A stretch of DNA of 64,000 nucleotides from Geminicoccaceae bacterium (lineage in GTDB: Bacteria > Pseudomonadota > Alphaproteobacteria > Geminicoccales > Geminicoccaceae). A program made the translations under genes and the position numbers. Position 1 is the stretch's first letter, and the number at the start of each line of letters is the position of its first letter. Below are positions 1 through 8,958 of this stretch, piece by piece. The notes below the pieces were generated by a model, which was not told the DNA's origin, did no database searches, and saw only the letters and a list, made by a program, of their open reading frames with translations. Location of the stretch: NCBI GenBank assembly GCA_028285265.1, contig JANQPX010000049.1, positions 62,001-126,000 on the forward strand. The letters run 5' to 3'.

Positions 1-1
1 C

Positions 2-196
2 CAGATACCGGTGCTTAACCGCGTCTTCAGTCCATCACCTGAGGAAATCGGCTGGGCGGAGCGCGTTGTCGCTGCTGCAAAGCAGGCGGAAGAGGAGGGG
101 ATTGGGGCGTTGAGCCTGGACGGACGTATGATTGATCTTCCGATCGTTCGAAGAGCGGAGCGCTTGTTGGCGCGGCGAACTGACGTCGAAGGCTAG
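2..196 (+). CDS. CitE/HpcH-type lyase, C-terminal end (partial)
   Basis: The window opens inside this gene, and 64 codons remain before the TAG at 194-196. The visible end contains FSPSPEEIGWAERV, then ALSLDGRMIDLPIVRRAERLLA. This is the usual C-terminus of the CitE / HpcH-HpaI aldolase family (citrate lyase beta subunit, malyl-CoA and citramalyl-CoA lyases), where the DGRMID segment closes the TIM barrel. These enzymes cleave CoA thioesters such as malyl-CoA. The catalytic residues lie outside the window, so the substrate cannot be inferred. The GntR regulator starts a few bases after the stop, which suggests co-transcription. Confidence 0.8.
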   Translation, partial: QIPVLNRVFSPSPEEIGWAERVVAAAKQAEEEGIGALSLDGRMIDLPIVRRAERLLARRTDVEG

Positions 197-203
197 CCTG
201 TTC

Positions 204-920
204 ATGACCAAATTAGCCTCCCAAGAAACCGTTAGCGACATGTCGGGTGAGCAGACGACACTGACGCGCAAGGACCAGGCTTATCGCTCGCTTCGCCGTA
301 GGATTGTGACCGACGGATTTTCGCCAGGCGAGCTCATTGATGATGGTCGCGAGGCCGAGCGCCTGGGGATGAGTCGGACGCCGGTTCGAGAAGCGTTGTT
401 GCTTCTCGAATCGGAAGGGCTGGTGGAGATGCTGCCGAGGCGCGGTGTCCGCGTCGTGCCGCTTACCAGGAGTGATATCCAGGAGGTCATTGTCCTTTTG
501 ACCGCGCTCGAAATTGCAGCCGTAGAGTTGCTCGCCGAGACACATCCAAGCGCTGCAACGCTCCAGCCTCTTACTGACGCCTGTGAAGCGATGGACATTG
601 CCCTTGAGAGCGATGATCCTGATGAATGGTTGGAAGCGGATGAGACCTTTCATCAAAGTCTCCTCATCCTTTCCGGGAATCGACATATCGCGGAGACGGG
701 CATCCGCTACCGCGAAAAAATCCGCCGCGGCCATTTTGTCGCCTCACGTCTCCTGCCGCGCAGCCGACGCGTGCAGTCGACGGCCAAGCACAAGGCGCTG
801 ATTGAGCTTCTCCTCTCAGGGTCTCCCAAAGACGCCGCCACTGCGCACCGTGACCAGCGGCAAAGCGGGGAGGTCGATATTATGGCCACGCTCGATCGCG
901 CTAAGCTCGACAGTCTTTAG
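204..920 (+). CDS. GntR-family transcriptional regulator (FCD type)
   Basis: This is a DNA-binding regulator of 238 residues. The N-terminal winged helix contains QAYRSLRRRIVTDGFSPGEL and then RLGMSRTPVREALLLLESEG, the standard GntR helix-turn-helix. The C-terminal half is helical with DETFHQSLLILSGN, typical of the FCD (FadR C-terminal) ligand domain, which often binds a metal ion and an organic acid. The ATG at 204 follows the stop of the lyase gene by 7 bases. A second in-frame ATG at 240 is also possible, and a start at 132 would overlap the lyase coding end. The likely role is control of the adjacent lyase operon by an acid intermediate, inferred from position only. Confidence 0.85.
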   Translation: MTKLASQETVSDMSGEQTTLTRKDQAYRSLRRRIVTDGFSPGELIDDGREAERLGMSRTPVREALLLLESEGLVEMLPRRGVRVVPLTRSDIQEVIVLLTALEIAAVELLAETHPSAATLQPLTDACEAMDIALESDDPDEWLEADETFHQSLLILSGNRHIAETGIRYREKIRRGHFVASRLLPRSRRVQSTAKHKALIELLLSGSPKDAATAHRDQRQSGEVDIMATLDRAKLDSL

Positions 921-1120
921 AGCGTTGCAGGTAGCGAGGTTTGGACATGCCTGTCAGAGCTAAGAACGGAAGAGGCTAGGGCGTCCACCAATAACGCTGT
1001 GGCTCCGCTATGCGTCTTTGCAAGACACGTCATCTCCGCATCACGTTGACTGAGGATCGACGTCTCTGATCTGGAAAGGCCGTTCAAGTTTTTTGGCCTG
1101 AGGGAACTTTTAGGGTTTAC

Positions 1121-1150
1121 ATGACACCGATGTCATGACATCGGTGTCAT
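1121..1150. promoter_or_regulatory. Perfect 30-bp palindrome: two abutting LacI-type operators
   Basis: Positions 1122-1135 read TGACACCGATGTCA and 1136-1149 read TGACATCGGTGTCA. Each is a 14-bp TGACA-N4-TGTCA site with a central CG, the form expected for LacI/GalR proteins. Together they make a perfect palindrome over 1121-1150, 54 bases upstream of the LacI-family start codon. Autoregulation and control of the downstream sugar operon are inferred. The rest of the 921-1204 gap shows nothing recognisable. Confidence 0.75.
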
Positions 1151-1204
1151 AGCAGCAAAAGAAACAATTGTAAGAAGCCGACAAGACCGATTTGGGGAGG
1201 CCTA

Positions 1205-2281
1205 TTGGCAACCATCTACGATGTCGCGAAGGCCGCGGGCGTCTCGCCGAAGACTGTCAGCCGTGTGATCAATGACGATGGGCCAGTGCGCGGGGCGACG
1301 CGCGATGCCGTGCTCGACGTGATCAATAGGCTCGGCTATGTGCCGTCGACAGCTGCACGGGTGATGAAGTCGAACAAATCCGGCCTTCTCGGATTGATCA
1401 CCGGAGCGATCAGCGCGCCGATCGACGGATCAACGCCGACAGGTCTCCCGGATTTCTTCATCGTCCAGGGTATACAATCCGTGATTTCCCGTTCAACCAA
1501 GACCCTGATGATCGCCGATACGGCTGGCGACGAGGATCGCATCGGCTCGTTGATCAGAACGTTTCTCGAGCATCGGGTCGAAGGGCTTTTCTATGTTGCC
1601 GACAGTCACAGTAAGGTGCAGCTCCCACTCTCCAGACCGGACGTCGAGACCGTGTTGGTCAATTGCTATGATGATCTCGGGACAGCATCGGTGCTGCCGG
1701 ATGATCGGGGCGGCCAGCGGCGATTGGTCGACGATCTGATCGCTCGGGGGCATCGACGCATCGCCTTCTTGACGCTTGATCCTGAAACCGATGCCAGTCG
1801 TCTTCGCCTGGCCGGCTATAGCGATGCCTTGGCTGCAGCCGGGATCGACTTTGATGCCAAACTCGTGCGGCCGGGCGAATTGAAGGGGGGACAGGACGAA
1901 CGTCTGTTGGTCCGGCAAGCTCTTGATCAGGTCCTGGCTTTGCTGGATCCGCCAACCGTCATCTGTTGTGGCAACGACCGCTTGGCGATGATTGTCTTTG
2001 CTTCCCTTCGCCAGATGGGTTTCGCCATCCCCGAAGATATTGCGGTCGCCGGCTATGATGATCATCGGCAGATCGCAGAGAGTCTCGATCCACCGCTCAC
2101 GACGATGGAACTCCCCTACCAGGCAATGGGCGTCAGGGCAGCGGAATGGCTGTTACAGCGTGTCGAGCACGCCGGCCCAGCGTTGGCTCCCGAGCCCGTT
2201 CTGGTCGAGGGTGCGTTGCGTTTGAGAGGGTCGGTCGGCCGACCAAAATCGATAGATCAAGCAAGGAGGAAACCAGCATGA
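1205..2281 (+). CDS. LacI/GalR-family transcriptional repressor
   Basis: A 358-residue repressor. The first residues, MATIYDVAKAAGVSPKTVSR, are the classic LacI helix-turn-helix, followed by a hinge helix (PSTAARVMKSNKSGLLGL). A periplasmic-binding-protein-like effector domain fills the rest, with PDDRGGQRRLVDDLIARGHRRIAFLT and a C-terminal DDHRQIAESLDPPLTTM segment. The start is a TTG at 1205 preceded by GGGGAGG at 1194-1200. The stop overlaps the ATG of the binding-protein gene (ATGA at 2278-2281), which indicates one transcript and translational coupling. It probably senses the sugar imported by the neighbouring transporter. Confidence 0.9.
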   Translation: MATIYDVAKAAGVSPKTVSRVINDDGPVRGATRDAVLDVINRLGYVPSTAARVMKSNKSGLLGLITGAISAPIDGSTPTGLPDFFIVQGIQSVISRSTKTLMIADTAGDEDRIGSLIRTFLEHRVEGLFYVADSHSKVQLPLSRPDVETVLVNCYDDLGTASVLPDDRGGQRRLVDDLIARGHRRIAFLTLDPETDASRLRLAGYSDALAAAGIDFDAKLVRPGELKGGQDERLLVRQALDQVLALLDPPTVICCGNDRLAMIVFASLRQMGFAIPEDIAVAGYDDHRQIAESLDPPLTTMELPYQAMGVRAAEWLLQRVEHAGPALAPEPVLVEGALRLRGSVGRPKSIDQARRKPA

Positions 2282-3549
2282 AGATCGGATTTCGGACGGC
2301 AAGCGCAACCATGATTGCTGCCTTATTGGGTGTGAACGGCAGCGTCTCCGCCCAAACAACCTTGAGCCTTTGGTATCATGGTGCTGGCAGCGCCAATGCC
2401 GAGGAAGCGCTGGTCAATCAGCTGGTCGACGATTTCAATGCCAGTCAGTCCGATTGGAAGGTTGAGATCGAGACGTTTCCGCAGCTCGCCTACAATGACG
2501 CCGTCGGTGCTGCTGCCCTCGCTGGTGAGTTGCCGGACATTCTCGATGTCGATGGACCGGTGATGCCCAATTGGGCCTGGGCTGGCTACATGCAGCCGTT
2601 GGCCATTGATCCGGCCAAGATCGACGGCTTCCTCTCGGGCCCGATCGGGACCTGGAACGGCGAGGTTTACTCTGTTGGTCTTTGGGATGCCGCCGTGGCG
2701 CTCACCACGCGCCGCTCAACCCTTGAAAAATACGACATTCGCATCCCGACCCTTGAAGAGCCCTGGACGGGCGAAGAATTCAACGCGGCTCTCGAGACCA
2801 TCAAGGCTTCCGGCGACTTCGACTATCCGCTCGATCTCGGTATGGCTTGGACAGGTGAATGGTACCCTTACGCTTTTTCACCATTCCTGCAGAGCTTCGG
2901 TGGCGACATTGTCGATCGCGACACCTACGCGACCGCTGAGGATGTCTTGAACGGCGATGCTGCTATTGCCTTTGGCGAATGGTGGCAAGGCCTCTTTGAG
3001 GACGGCATGGCACCCGGCACAAGTCAGGACGCTGCTGATCGCGAGACAGGTCTTGTGAGCGGCAAATACGCGATGTCCTGGAACGGCAATTGGGCTGCGC
3101 TGCCGGTGGTTGAGGCGTTTGGTGACGACGCCTTGTTTTTGCCTGCACCTGACTTTGGCAACGGTCCCAAGATCGGCGCTGCGTCCTGGCAGTTCGGTGT
3201 CTCGGCCACATCCGAGCATCCGGAGGGGGCCAGGGCGTTCGTCGAATTTGCTCTTCAGGATTCGTATCTGACAGCCTTTTCCGACGGCACCGGCCTTATC
3301 CCACCAACGACGTCCGCGGCAGAAGTTACCAAGAACTACAATCCCGGCGGACCTTTAGAGATCTTCTATAGCCTCTCCGAGGCTCAAGCGATACTGCGCC
3401 CGGTAACGCCCGGCTACATCGTCCAAGCGAAGGTGTTTGAAAAGGCGCTGGCCGATATCGCAAACGGTGCCGATGTTGCCGACACGCTCGATGCAGCGGT
3501 CGACGAGATCGATGCCGACATTGAGGCCAATGGCGGCTACGGCCACTAA
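2278..3549 (+). CDS. Carbohydrate ABC transporter, periplasmic binding protein
   Basis: A 423-residue extracytoplasmic solute-binding protein (family 1, MalE-like). The N-terminus has a signal peptide (about residues 1-24, ending SVSA before QTTLSLWYHG). The body shows the expected order: an LWYHG strand, QLVDDFNAS, then DILDVDGPVMPNWAWAGYMQPL, and later KYAMSWNGNWA. A strong AGGAGG precedes the ATG at 2278. It should capture a sugar or oligosaccharide in the periplasm for the two downstream permeases. The 167-base gap before the permease contains a stable hairpin at 3668-3687. Confidence 0.9.
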   Translation: MKIGFRTASATMIAALLGVNGSVSAQTTLSLWYHGAGSANAEEALVNQLVDDFNASQSDWKVEIETFPQLAYNDAVGAAALAGELPDILDVDGPVMPNWAWAGYMQPLAIDPAKIDGFLSGPIGTWNGEVYSVGLWDAAVALTTRRSTLEKYDIRIPTLEEPWTGEEFNAALETIKASGDFDYPLDLGMAWTGEWYPYAFSPFLQSFGGDIVDRDTYATAEDVLNGDAAIAFGEWWQGLFEDGMAPGTSQDAADRETGLVSGKYAMSWNGNWAALPVVEAFGDDALFLPAPDFGNGPKIGAASWQFGVSATSEHPEGARAFVEFALQDSYLTAFSDGTGLIPPTTSAAEVTKNYNPGGPLEIFYSLSEAQAILRPVTPGYIVQAKVFEKALADIANGADVADTLDAAVDEIDADIEANGGYGH

Positions 3550-3667
3550 AGGCCTGTGGTGTGACCATTTCTGGAACCCGGACCGTCATGGCTTGGATTT
3601 ACGGATGGTGGCTAAGCTTTCGCCATGGGTCGAGGTGACCTTCCGATAGGTCCTACCATCAACTTGG

Positions 3668-3687
3668 CGGACGCCTGCGGGCGTCCG
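3668..3687 (+). promoter_or_regulatory. Intercistronic hairpin after the binding-protein gene
   Basis: CGGACGCC at 3668-3675 pairs with GGCGTCCG at 3680-3687 around a 4-base loop, between the binding-protein stop and the permease start at 3716. There is no T-run. Hairpins here are known in other ABC operons to protect the binding-protein message from 3' decay and raise its level above that of the permeases. That role is inferred. Confidence 0.45.
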
Positions 3688-3715
3688 TCAGGGCACCCCT
3701 TAAGGAACATCAGCA

Positions 3716-4786
3716 ATGGCTTCGAAGCTGACGCGATCGAACGGGGCAGGTTGGTTTATGGCGCTGCCCGGTGTCGTGCTGATCTCCCTCTTCATCATCC
3801 TGCCCTTTTTCCTGGCCTTCGCCTTTTCCTTGACCAACCAGAGGCTCGCCTCACCCAATCCGGTCGAATATGTCGGCTTTGCCAATTACCAAAAGCTCTT
3901 AGGTGTCGCGCTCTTCAGACTTGAGCCGGAACGGGATGAGGCAGGTCAGGTCGTTCGCGACGACAAGGGTGAGGCCGAGTATCCGAGGCTTCGAAAATTC
4001 ACCCGTAAGAACCCGGATTACCCCCATCTTGACGGCAAGCGGGAATGGTTTTCTTGGACATGGGGCGAGGATCGCATGGTGGCGCTTGCGTCCGATGTCG
4101 TCTTCATGAAAGCCCTGATCAATACAGTTTTCTTCGTGCTCATTGTTGCCCCGCTGCAATCGGCCGCCGCGCTCGGGTTGGCGCTGTTGATCAATCAAAA
4201 GCTCAAAGGCATCAATTTTTTCAGGGTTATCTATTTCATGCCGGTCGTGGTCTCGATCGTCGTCGTCTCGCTGCTTTGGCGGTTCATTTATTCGGATGGC
4301 GAAGGACTTCTGAACAACATTCTGGGCTTTTTGACGCTTGGTCTTTTTCAACCGCATGACTGGCTTGGCGACACATCGACCGCGATGCCCTCAATCATGG
4401 CCATGTCGATCTGGCAGGGTGTTGGTTTTCACATGGTCATCTGGCTGGCTGGCCTGCAGACGATTTCGCCGACCTATTATGAGGCTGGTCGGATCGAAGG
4501 CTGCACACGCTGGCAGACCTTCCGTTACATCACCTGGCCGGGCTTACGAAATACCGCCGTGCTCATCTTGATCGTGATCACCATGCAGGCCTTCGCGCTA
4601 TTTGCTCAGATCGACGTCATGACCCAGGGCGGCCCCTTGGATAGCACCCAGGTCATGGTCTTTCAGGCGGTCGAGCGAGGATACGGCAAGCAGGATATCT
4701 CTGGCGGCTCGACCATCTCAGTAATCCTGTTCCTGATCGTTCTCTCGATTTCTTTGATCCAACGCTATCTAACTCGGGAGCGCTGA
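3716..4786 (+). CDS. Carbohydrate ABC transporter permease (MalF-like)
   Basis: A 356-residue inner-membrane permease. The first membrane helix (WFMALPGVVLISLFIILPFF) is followed by a polar insertion of about 75 residues (roughly 55-125) rich in charged residues. This is longer than in most sugar permeases of this type and is probably a periplasmic loop. Five more helices follow. The EAA loop that docks to the ATPase reads EAGRIEGCTRWQTFRYITWPGL. It is the first of two permease subunits; the second starts 2 bases after its stop. Confidence 0.9.
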   Translation: MASKLTRSNGAGWFMALPGVVLISLFIILPFFLAFAFSLTNQRLASPNPVEYVGFANYQKLLGVALFRLEPERDEAGQVVRDDKGEAEYPRLRKFTRKNPDYPHLDGKREWFSWTWGEDRMVALASDVVFMKALINTVFFVLIVAPLQSAAALGLALLINQKLKGINFFRVIYFMPVVVSIVVVSLLWRFIYSDGEGLLNNILGFLTLGLFQPHDWLGDTSTAMPSIMAMSIWQGVGFHMVIWLAGLQTISPTYYEAGRIEGCTRWQTFRYITWPGLRNTAVLILIVITMQAFALFAQIDVMTQGGPLDSTQVMVFQAVERGYGKQDISGGSTISVILFLIVLSISLIQRYLTRER

Positions 4787-4788
4787 CC

Positions 4789-5670
4789 ATGGCTGCCGTC
4801 GCCAACGACAATCGGGGTCTTCGCCTCATCACCCGCTATGCCGTGCTCGTCCTCGTGGCAATTATCTTCATTTTTCCGTTGCTGTTCATGGTGATGTCGT
4901 CGCTGAAACCGGATCAACAACTTCTCCTGGACACCAACAGCCTTCGTGCGTTCCTGCCGGTCGGCGATATTTCGTTCGACAATTACAGTGCTGCGTTTGA
5001 CCGCGCGCCTATCGGCATATTCGTTTTCAATTCAGTGCTGATCACCGGGCTTACCGTTGCCCTGACGCTTTTTGTTTGCTCGCTGGCCGGTTTTGCCTTT
5101 GTGTTCCTGGAATGGAACGGTCGCAATGTAATTTTCTCCATCCTCCTGGCGACCCTGATCATTCCTTACGAGACCATCTTCATTCCGTTACTGCTAATGG
5201 CGAGCCAACTGCCGTGGATTGGCTTTGGTGGGTTTGAGATCGGCTGGCTCAACACTTACCGGGTGCAAATTCTTCCCTTTATTGCCGATGGCCTTTCGAT
5301 CTTTCTGTTCGTGCAGTTTTTCAAAGACCTGCCGCGTGAGCTGATCGAGGCCAGTCGGGTCGAAGGGGCGAGCTGGTGGTTCATCTATCGGAAGGTGGTG
5401 ATGCCGTTGTCAGGGCCAGTCATCGCCACCGCGGCGATTTTGAAGTTCCTGTTTATGTACAATCAGTATCTTTGGCCCTTGATGGTGGTGCAGCAGGAGA
5501 GCATCCGGCCGGTCATGGTCGGGTTGGGTTACTTCACCGATCAGCTCAACGTCCCTTGGGGCGAAGTCATGGCCTACCTGACCATCATCACCATTCCGGT
5601 TCTGGCCTTCTATCTGGTACTGCAGAAGGCATTCATCGCCTCGGTCGCGTCCACCGGTGTGAAAGGCTGA
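4789..5670 (+). CDS. Carbohydrate ABC transporter permease (MalG-like)
   Basis: A 293-residue integral membrane protein with six predicted helices, starting with TRYAVLVLVAIIFIFPLLFMVMSSLK, a sequence typical of MalG/UgpE permeases. The EAA cytoplasmic loop reads EASRVEGASWWFIYRKVVMPL, followed by GPVIATAAILKFLFMYNQYLWPL. It lies 2 bases after the MalF-like gene and 4 bases before the hydrolase gene, so it is firmly within the operon. Together the two permeases form the translocation pore. Confidence 0.9.
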   Translation: MAAVANDNRGLRLITRYAVLVLVAIIFIFPLLFMVMSSLKPDQQLLLDTNSLRAFLPVGDISFDNYSAAFDRAPIGIFVFNSVLITGLTVALTLFVCSLAGFAFVFLEWNGRNVIFSILLATLIIPYETIFIPLLLMASQLPWIGFGGFEIGWLNTYRVQILPFIADGLSIFLFVQFFKDLPRELIEASRVEGASWWFIYRKVVMPLSGPVIATAAILKFLFMYNQYLWPLMVVQQESIRPVMVGLGYFTDQLNVPWGEVMAYLTIITIPVLAFYLVLQKAFIASVASTGVKG

Positions 5671-5674
5671 CGTC

Positions 5675-6667
5675 ATGGTTTTGGCTCTAAGCGACAAATG
5701 GGTCTGGGATAGCTGGTATGTCCGGGACGGCGATCTTTGGCATGGTTTCTTTCTGCAGGCGGACAAGTCACTCGGCGATCCTGAACTGCGGCACTGGAAC
5801 GTGACGATCGGTCATGCGGTGAGCCGGGACCTGACAAGCTGGACCTATCTCGGCACGTGTTTGGCGCCGAGCGTCAGTCCCGCCTGGGACGACAAGACGA
5901 CTTGGACCGGATCGGTGGTGCAGGATTCCGATGGCCTCTGGCATCTATTCTATACCGGCACATCAGCGGCCGAAGATGGATTGTTGCAGCGAATCGGCCA
6001 TGCAGTGAGCCGAGATCTACATGACTGGCAGCGGGTCGGAAACGGCTTGGCGTTAGACAGGACAAGCGAGACCTATGAGGAGTTTCGAGAGGACCGTTGG
6101 CATGATCGCGCCTTTCGTGACCCCTGGGTCATGCGCGATCCCGAGGGGCAGGGCTGGTTGATGGCATTTACCGCCCGGCAAGGCGGTATTGATGACACGC
6201 TTGAGGCTGGCGCTATCGGATTTGCCACCTCTCCCAATCTGTATGATTGGCATCTCGAAGATCCCATCTTCGTCGGCGGTTTCGGTCAACTCGAGGTGCC
6301 GCAAATCTTCACAATCGACGGGCGGTGGTATTGCCTCTTTTGCACCGGTGCCGATTGCTGGTCCGAATCCGCGATCGACCGCGTTGGGCCTGCCGTCTCC
6401 GGTAACCACTATCTGATCGGTGATACTCCGCGCGGACCCTGGAGGCTTGCGCCCGGTCCGATGTTCGACGGCGCTGACCCGACCGACCGCTACGCCGCTC
6501 GCATCGTTTTCGATGGTGGTGTGCCGAAACTACTCGGGTTCCGGTGGTTTGATCGACAAGGTGCACGGTTCATCGGGGAGATTGCCGATCCCGCCCGGAT
6601 CGGCATCGATGACGCCGGGCGGCTGCAGCTTATTGATGACGAACACGAACAAAGAGGAGATGCCTGA
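5675..6667 (+). CDS. GH32/GH43/GH68-like five-bladed beta-propeller glycosidase
   Basis: A 330-residue protein with no signal peptide, so it should act on sugar after import. The three acidic positions of the furanosidase propeller fold can be placed: Asp12 in WVWDSW (nucleophile region), Asp149 in FRDPWV (the RDP motif), and Glu207 in GQLEVPQIF (acid/base region). WTGS near residue 77 and repeated IGHAVSRDL..W blades also fit. In GH32 the enzymes cleave fructosides (sucrose, inulin, levan), and in GH43 arabinosides or xylosides. The sequence does not decide which. Its place between permease and ATPase genes makes it an operon enzyme for the imported glycoside. Its stop overlaps the ATPase start. 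Confidence 0.75.
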   Translation: MVLALSDKWVWDSWYVRDGDLWHGFFLQADKSLGDPELRHWNVTIGHAVSRDLTSWTYLGTCLAPSVSPAWDDKTTWTGSVVQDSDGLWHLFYTGTSAAEDGLLQRIGHAVSRDLHDWQRVGNGLALDRTSETYEEFREDRWHDRAFRDPWVMRDPEGQGWLMAFTARQGGIDDTLEAGAIGFATSPNLYDWHLEDPIFVGGFGQLEVPQIFTIDGRWYCLFCTGADCWSESAIDRVGPAVSGNHYLIGDTPRGPWRLAPGPMFDGADPTDRYAARIVFDGGVPKLLGFRWFDRQGARFIGEIADPARIGIDDAGRLQLIDDEHEQRGDA

Positions 6668-7734
6668 TGGCTGAAGTCAGGCTGAAAGACGTCAAGAAAA
6701 GCTATGGCAAGGTTGATGTCATAAAGGGCGTCGATATCGACATCGAGGATGGCGAGTTTGTGGTCTTCGTTGGACCCTCAGGCTGCGGAAAATCGACGTT
6801 GCTTCGAATGATCGCTGGCCTTGAGGATATCACCTCGGGCACGCTTGAGATCGGCAATCGCGTAGTGAATGAAATCCCCGCCTCCGAGCGCGGCATCGCC
6901 ATGGTCTTCCAGTCCTATGCCATTTTTCCGCACATGACCGTGCGTGAGAACATGGCTTTTGGCCTCACGGTAGCCGGTGCGTCTAAGGATGAGAAGGACA
7001 CCAAGGTCGCGGAAGCCGCGCGAATCCTTCAAATGGAGCATCTGCTCGATCGCCGCCCTTCACAGCTCTCTGGTGGGCAGCGTCAGCGGGTCGCGATCGG
7101 CCGGGCGATCGTTCGAAAGCCAGAAGTCTTCTTGTTCGACGAACCTCTTTCCAATCTTGATGCGGCGCTTCGGCTCGGTATGCGCATCGAGATCGGCAAG
7201 CTGCATAAGCAGTTGTCGGCGACCATGGTCTACGTCACTCATGATCAGGTCGAGGCGATGACGCTAGCTGACAAGATCGTCGTTCTAAAGGACGGCTATG
7301 TGCAGCAGATTGGCCCGCCGATGGACCTGTATCACCGCCCGGCCAATCTGTTCGTTGCGGGCTTTATTGGGGCGCCTTCGATGAATTTCCTTGATGTTGA
7401 TGTCGAGTCCAAAGACGGTCACGCCGCCAAAGTGAGCTCGGCTATCGTAGCGCCCGTTGCTATCCCATTTCGCCTAGACGGTATCGAGGCTGGCAACACC
7501 GCCAAGCTCGGCATTCGCCCGCAGGATCTGAAGCCTGTTGACGAGGGAGGTGTCATCGAGGGGCAGGTACAGCTGGTTGAGCGGCTTGGCACCGAAACCG
7601 TCATTGATATCGGTCTGAAAGACGGCAGCCGGGTGCTGTCATCGCTGCCTGAAGATGCCGAGCTTGATCCGGGCCAGACGATTTCGTTGGGCTTTTCACC
7701 CGAGAGAGCGCATCTGTTCGCTGCCGAAACCTGA
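6667..7734 (+). CDS. Sugar ABC transporter ATP-binding protein (MalK/UgpC type)
   Basis: A 355-residue ATPase that drives the permease pair. The Walker A is GPSGCGKST, the Q-loop VFQSYAIFPHMT, the signature LSGGQRQRVAIGRAI, Walker B VFLFDEPLSNLD and the H-loop VTHD. The C-terminal third (from about residue 240) is the regulatory MOBE/TOBE beta domain (NTAKLGIRPQDL). All catalytic residues are present. The start overlaps the hydrolase stop in TGATG. MalK-type ATPases of this class can serve more than one transporter, but a complete set is encoded here. Confidence 0.92.
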   Translation: MAEVRLKDVKKSYGKVDVIKGVDIDIEDGEFVVFVGPSGCGKSTLLRMIAGLEDITSGTLEIGNRVVNEIPASERGIAMVFQSYAIFPHMTVRENMAFGLTVAGASKDEKDTKVAEAARILQMEHLLDRRPSQLSGGQRQRVAIGRAIVRKPEVFLFDEPLSNLDAALRLGMRIEIGKLHKQLSATMVYVTHDQVEAMTLADKIVVLKDGYVQQIGPPMDLYHRPANLFVAGFIGAPSMNFLDVDVESKDGHAAKVSSAIVAPVAIPFRLDGIEAGNTAKLGIRPQDLKPVDEGGVIEGQVQLVERLGTETVIDIGLKDGSRVLSSLPEDAELDPGQTISLGFSPERAHLFAAET

Positions 7735-7747
7735 TCTGGATGTCCTG

Positions 7748-8788
7748 ATGAGCCGTCCTGTTCTGATCCTGGACCAACACTTTCGCCGGGTTGATGAGCT
7801 TTTTAGCGCTGACACCTATGCTGGGCTCAAAGAGCTTTGCACGATTGTCGGTGGCGAAGATCGTCCCATGCCGCGCGACAAGCTGCTCGAACATCTTCCC
7901 GACGCTACTTTTCTGATTGCAGCCAGGCCGACATTGTCTTCTGACGATCTCGCCAACGCCAAAAGGCTCAAGGCCGTGATCGAAGTTGCCGGCGCCTTTC
8001 ACGCTGGACTTGATTATCAGGCGTGCTTCAGTCGCGGGATTGAGGTGCTCTCTTCGGTACCTGGCTTCCGATTTGCCGTCGCCGAGATGGCGTTCGCGAT
8101 GATCCTTTCTAGCGCGCGGGGTCTTGTTCGGGAGCATGAAGCTTTTCGCACTAATACAGAGGCCTGGCTCGCCGAACAGGAACAAACCGACTTTACCGTC
8201 TACGGCCAGAATATAGGCTTTATCGGATATGGCCAGATCGCCCGCGAGTGCCACAGGCTCTTGAAGCCGTTTGATCCCAAGGTGCGCGCCTACGATCCAT
8301 GGCTCGATCCAACTACATGGGAAAACCAGGACGTGATGCTGGCTGATCTGGACCGTGTTCTCGAAACCTCGCGCATCTTGGTTATCGCCGCAGCACCTAC
8401 GGCGGAGAATCATCAGCTCATCGACGCTCAGAAGATCGAACGTCTTCCCAAAGCCGCTCTAGTCGTCCTGATCAGCCGCGCGCATGTTACAGATTTTCGC
8501 GCCCTTGTAGAGGCAGCTGAGCGGGGTAGGATCAGGCTTGCCACCGACGTCTTCGATCATGAGCCACTCGATTTATCTGACCCCATTCGGCAAGCCAGCA
8601 ACGTTGTCCTCTCTCCCCACCGCGCCGCTGCCGTCAAAGGCGGCCGCCAGGCGATCGGTGACATGATCGTCCACGATATCAACGCTGTCTTGACAGGAAA
8701 CTTGCATCGTCAACTCAAGCGAGCCGACCCCAAGCATTTGACGGATCTTGTCAAGGGACAGGATCAGATAGAGCGAGGCTCGATCTGA
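7748..8788 (+). CDS. D-isomer-specific 2-hydroxyacid dehydrogenase family protein
   Basis: A 346-residue NAD(P)-dependent oxidoreductase. The nucleotide-binding motif is GFIGYGQIARE (about 157-167). The three catalytic positions of the family are visible: Arg244 in LISRAHVTD, Glu272 in DVFDHEPL and His291 in SPHRAA. The ATG at 7748 lies 13 bases after the ATPase stop, so it is probably the last gene of the sugar operon. It would interconvert a 2-keto acid and a D-2-hydroxy acid, such as a glyoxylate- or gluconate-type intermediate. The actual substrate is unknown. Longer upstream starts would run into the ATPase gene and were not chosen. Confidence 0.85.
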   Translation: MSRPVLILDQHFRRVDELFSADTYAGLKELCTIVGGEDRPMPRDKLLEHLPDATFLIAARPTLSSDDLANAKRLKAVIEVAGAFHAGLDYQACFSRGIEVLSSVPGFRFAVAEMAFAMILSSARGLVREHEAFRTNTEAWLAEQEQTDFTVYGQNIGFIGYGQIARECHRLLKPFDPKVRAYDPWLDPTTWENQDVMLADLDRVLETSRILVIAAAPTAENHQLIDAQKIERLPKAALVVLISRAHVTDFRALVEAAERGRIRLATDVFDHEPLDLSDPIRQASNVVLSPHRAAAVKGGRQAIGDMIVHDINAVLTGNLHRQLKRADPKHLTDLVKGQDQIERGSI

Positions 8789-8958
8789 GTCGCATTGTGG
8801 GTGATGGCATCGGCGATCTTGGGGGGCGTGGAATCTCTGCCCTTGGACCATTGATGCACCAGATCCGTCCATGCCTTGGTCGATTCGACCGATCGAGTAT
8901 CAGGGAAACGCTGCATGGGCCTCGCCTTTGAAAGGGCGGAAGTCAACGCCAGGTCCTG

